The notes under the pieces are model-generated. The model saw only the letters and a list, made by a program, of their open reading frames with translations, was not told the origin of the DNA and made no database searches. Shown in pieces: positions 62,591 through 64,000 of a DNA stretch of 64,000 bases (position 1 is the first letter of the stretch; every line of letters starts with the position of its first letter). Source of the DNA: Priapulus caudatus (Eukaryota; Priapulida; Priapulimorpha; Priapulimorphida; Priapulidae); NCBI RefSeq assembly GCF_000485595.1, contig NW_014577085.1:71783-135782 (forward strand). Reading direction: 5' to 3'. The translations under genes and the position numbers were made by a program.

Positions 62591-63107
62591 TACCTCCGCC
62601 ACGACGCTGCATCAAACACAGAGCATTACCTGACATCTCCTTCAAGCTTCACCGCAAACACGAAACAAGCAGAACAGTTAGTAACACAACGCAAGAAGAA
62701 TAACAATATCTAACCTACGATCACGTGCCTACATACAGTCGGGCCTCTCTCGACGTATCACACTGAACTGGGAAAAGTAATCACCAAAATTACACGTGCA
62801 CCTGGGTACTACATATGACACCGGATGACATGTCAATATACGTTAACAAAAAATTGACCATCAGTTACAACCGATATCGGATATAATTTACGAGTATTAT
62901 TATTTTTAGGCCATATTTAAGCATTCTTTGCATTTTCGGTAGAATATTGTTATGATTTCCCTGGTGTTATTGCGCTCTGCATGATTTCAGCTGTCACATA
63001 CAGAATGTAGAATAATAAGCTTACAGTATGCTTGAATATTCCTGTGAAATATAAGCAAATAATAAGAGTTAACAATGCCTTTTTAAGATATTTAATATAC
63101 ATTATAT

Positions 63108-63195
63108 CAGGAGCGTATAATGACAAATATATGTCATTATATTTGTCACGTATTTGTCATTATATTTGTCACGTATTTGTCATTATACGCTCCTG
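63108..63195. mobile_element. 88-bp palindrome CAGGAG...CTCCTG with 7-bp direct repeats
   Basis: The outer arms CAGGAGCGTATAATGACAAA and complement enclose repeated ATTTGTCA units. ATTATAT flanks it exactly on both sides (63101-63107 and 63196-63202). Confidence 0.85.
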
Positions 63196-63202
63196 ATTAT
63201 AT

Positions 63203-64000
63203 GCGTAGTTAAAAACGTAATGTTACAGCTATTATTAATGACGTAAGATTAACAAGATGTATGCGTGACTAGGTGTAATGTGTCCGTAATTAGGTGTAAA
63301 ATTTACGTAACAAGGTGTAACATGTGCGTAGCCCGGAGTGACATGCGCGTAACTAGGTGTAACTAGGTGCGCAGACGAGAGCCGCCGCCCCACGTGCAGG
63401 CTGTGGTCGTTTCCTTTATGCACATAAACATAACTCGCCACCATATATATATATAATAACCGTTTCAAACGGCCGCCTATACACAGGTACACACATATCT
63501 TCACAATCCGCATCTGCTATTTCGCAAAGAAACTCGTTTTGTGAAAGCCTCTACGAGAGTGAAAATTAGCGCAATGCTCACAATCACACGCCTGATTTCA
63601 CGGGCATAAGGAGAAGGCGCTACAATTCGCGCAGTGTGCAAAAATCGGTCAGATGTCGGCGGGGACCGCGAGCTAAATGTCCGCCACAGCCACCCGGTGA
63701 CCCTTTCCTTCCTTTCCTTCACATCGAATCATAAAGGATTACCGGCACCTCCTCCCCAACTACATCGGTATATACATACTGGCGACCGATCGGGAAGCAA
63801 TTCCTATACAACGCCAACACGCCACAGAAAAAACGCAGCCCATCGTAAAAAAAATTCACTGTCATCCTTCCCCAATTACAGTCCCGACGAAAACCCTCCC
63901 GAGGATTGGCAGTTAGAGATGAACAATGGCGGAATCGCGGCCGGACCCCCTCCCGGCATCCCCAGCACCGCTCCTCCCTGTTCGAGCACAGACGACCGAC
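63203..64000. other. Unassigned sequence at the window end
   Basis: A short patch of ACTAGGTGTAAC-like repeats lies at 63265-63370. Otherwise no feature is recognised. Confidence 0.4.

Overview
This is intron-rich animal nuclear DNA from an invertebrate with motile cilia. The signs are GT-AG introns of 0.1 to over 1 kb, phase-1 introns at immunoglobulin (Ig) domain borders, many mobile elements and microsatellites, and scattered TTAGGG telomere-type tracts. A ciliary dynein next to an Echinoid-type adhesion receptor, a family best known from insects, would suit a slowly evolving ecdysozoan such as a priapulid. That is inference; the sequence does not name the species. Layout: (1) 1-8636, plus strand: 15 exons of an axonemal dynein heavy chain of the DNAH5/DNAH8 group, running from the end of AAA1 through AAA2 and AAA3 into AAA4. 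The N-terminal half lies outside the window, and no exon is visible after 8636. One exon (3356-3505) carries several frame-breaking indels. (2) 8637-16832: no host gene found. It holds GGAT and GT/CG repeats, a 10-N assembly gap flanked by duplicated sequence, a decayed hAT transposase, a broken non-LTR reverse transcriptase and long foldback elements. (3) 16847-20813, plus strand: a complete six-exon gene for a 325-residue coiled-coil plus BEN-domain protein, with a Harbinger-type and a Kolobok-type MITE in its introns. (4) 24501-40052, minus strand: 19 exons of an Echinoid-like adhesion receptor with seven Ig domains, two fibronectin III domains, one membrane span and a tail ending in a PDZ ligand (EVIV). 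Its signal-peptide exon was not found. Genes 3 and 4 are tail to tail. (5) 40053-64000: no recognisable coding exon. It is probably the long first intron and upstream region of the receptor gene, filled with microsatellites, minisatellites, MITEs and one LTR-like segment. The most unusual content is a set of very short palindromic insertions (32-103 bp, plus a related 981 bp element). Many begin CAAGAG, CAGGAG, CAGGGG or CAGAAG, end in the reverse complement, and are flanked by 7-8 bp direct repeats. Two palindromic insertions, one of them with a second nested inside it, interrupt the reverse transcriptase remnant, which shows they moved in after it. A second pattern is that minisatellites repeatedly start just downstream of 5' splice sites. 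The three genes have no evident functional link; the window appears to be an ordinary gene neighbourhood.
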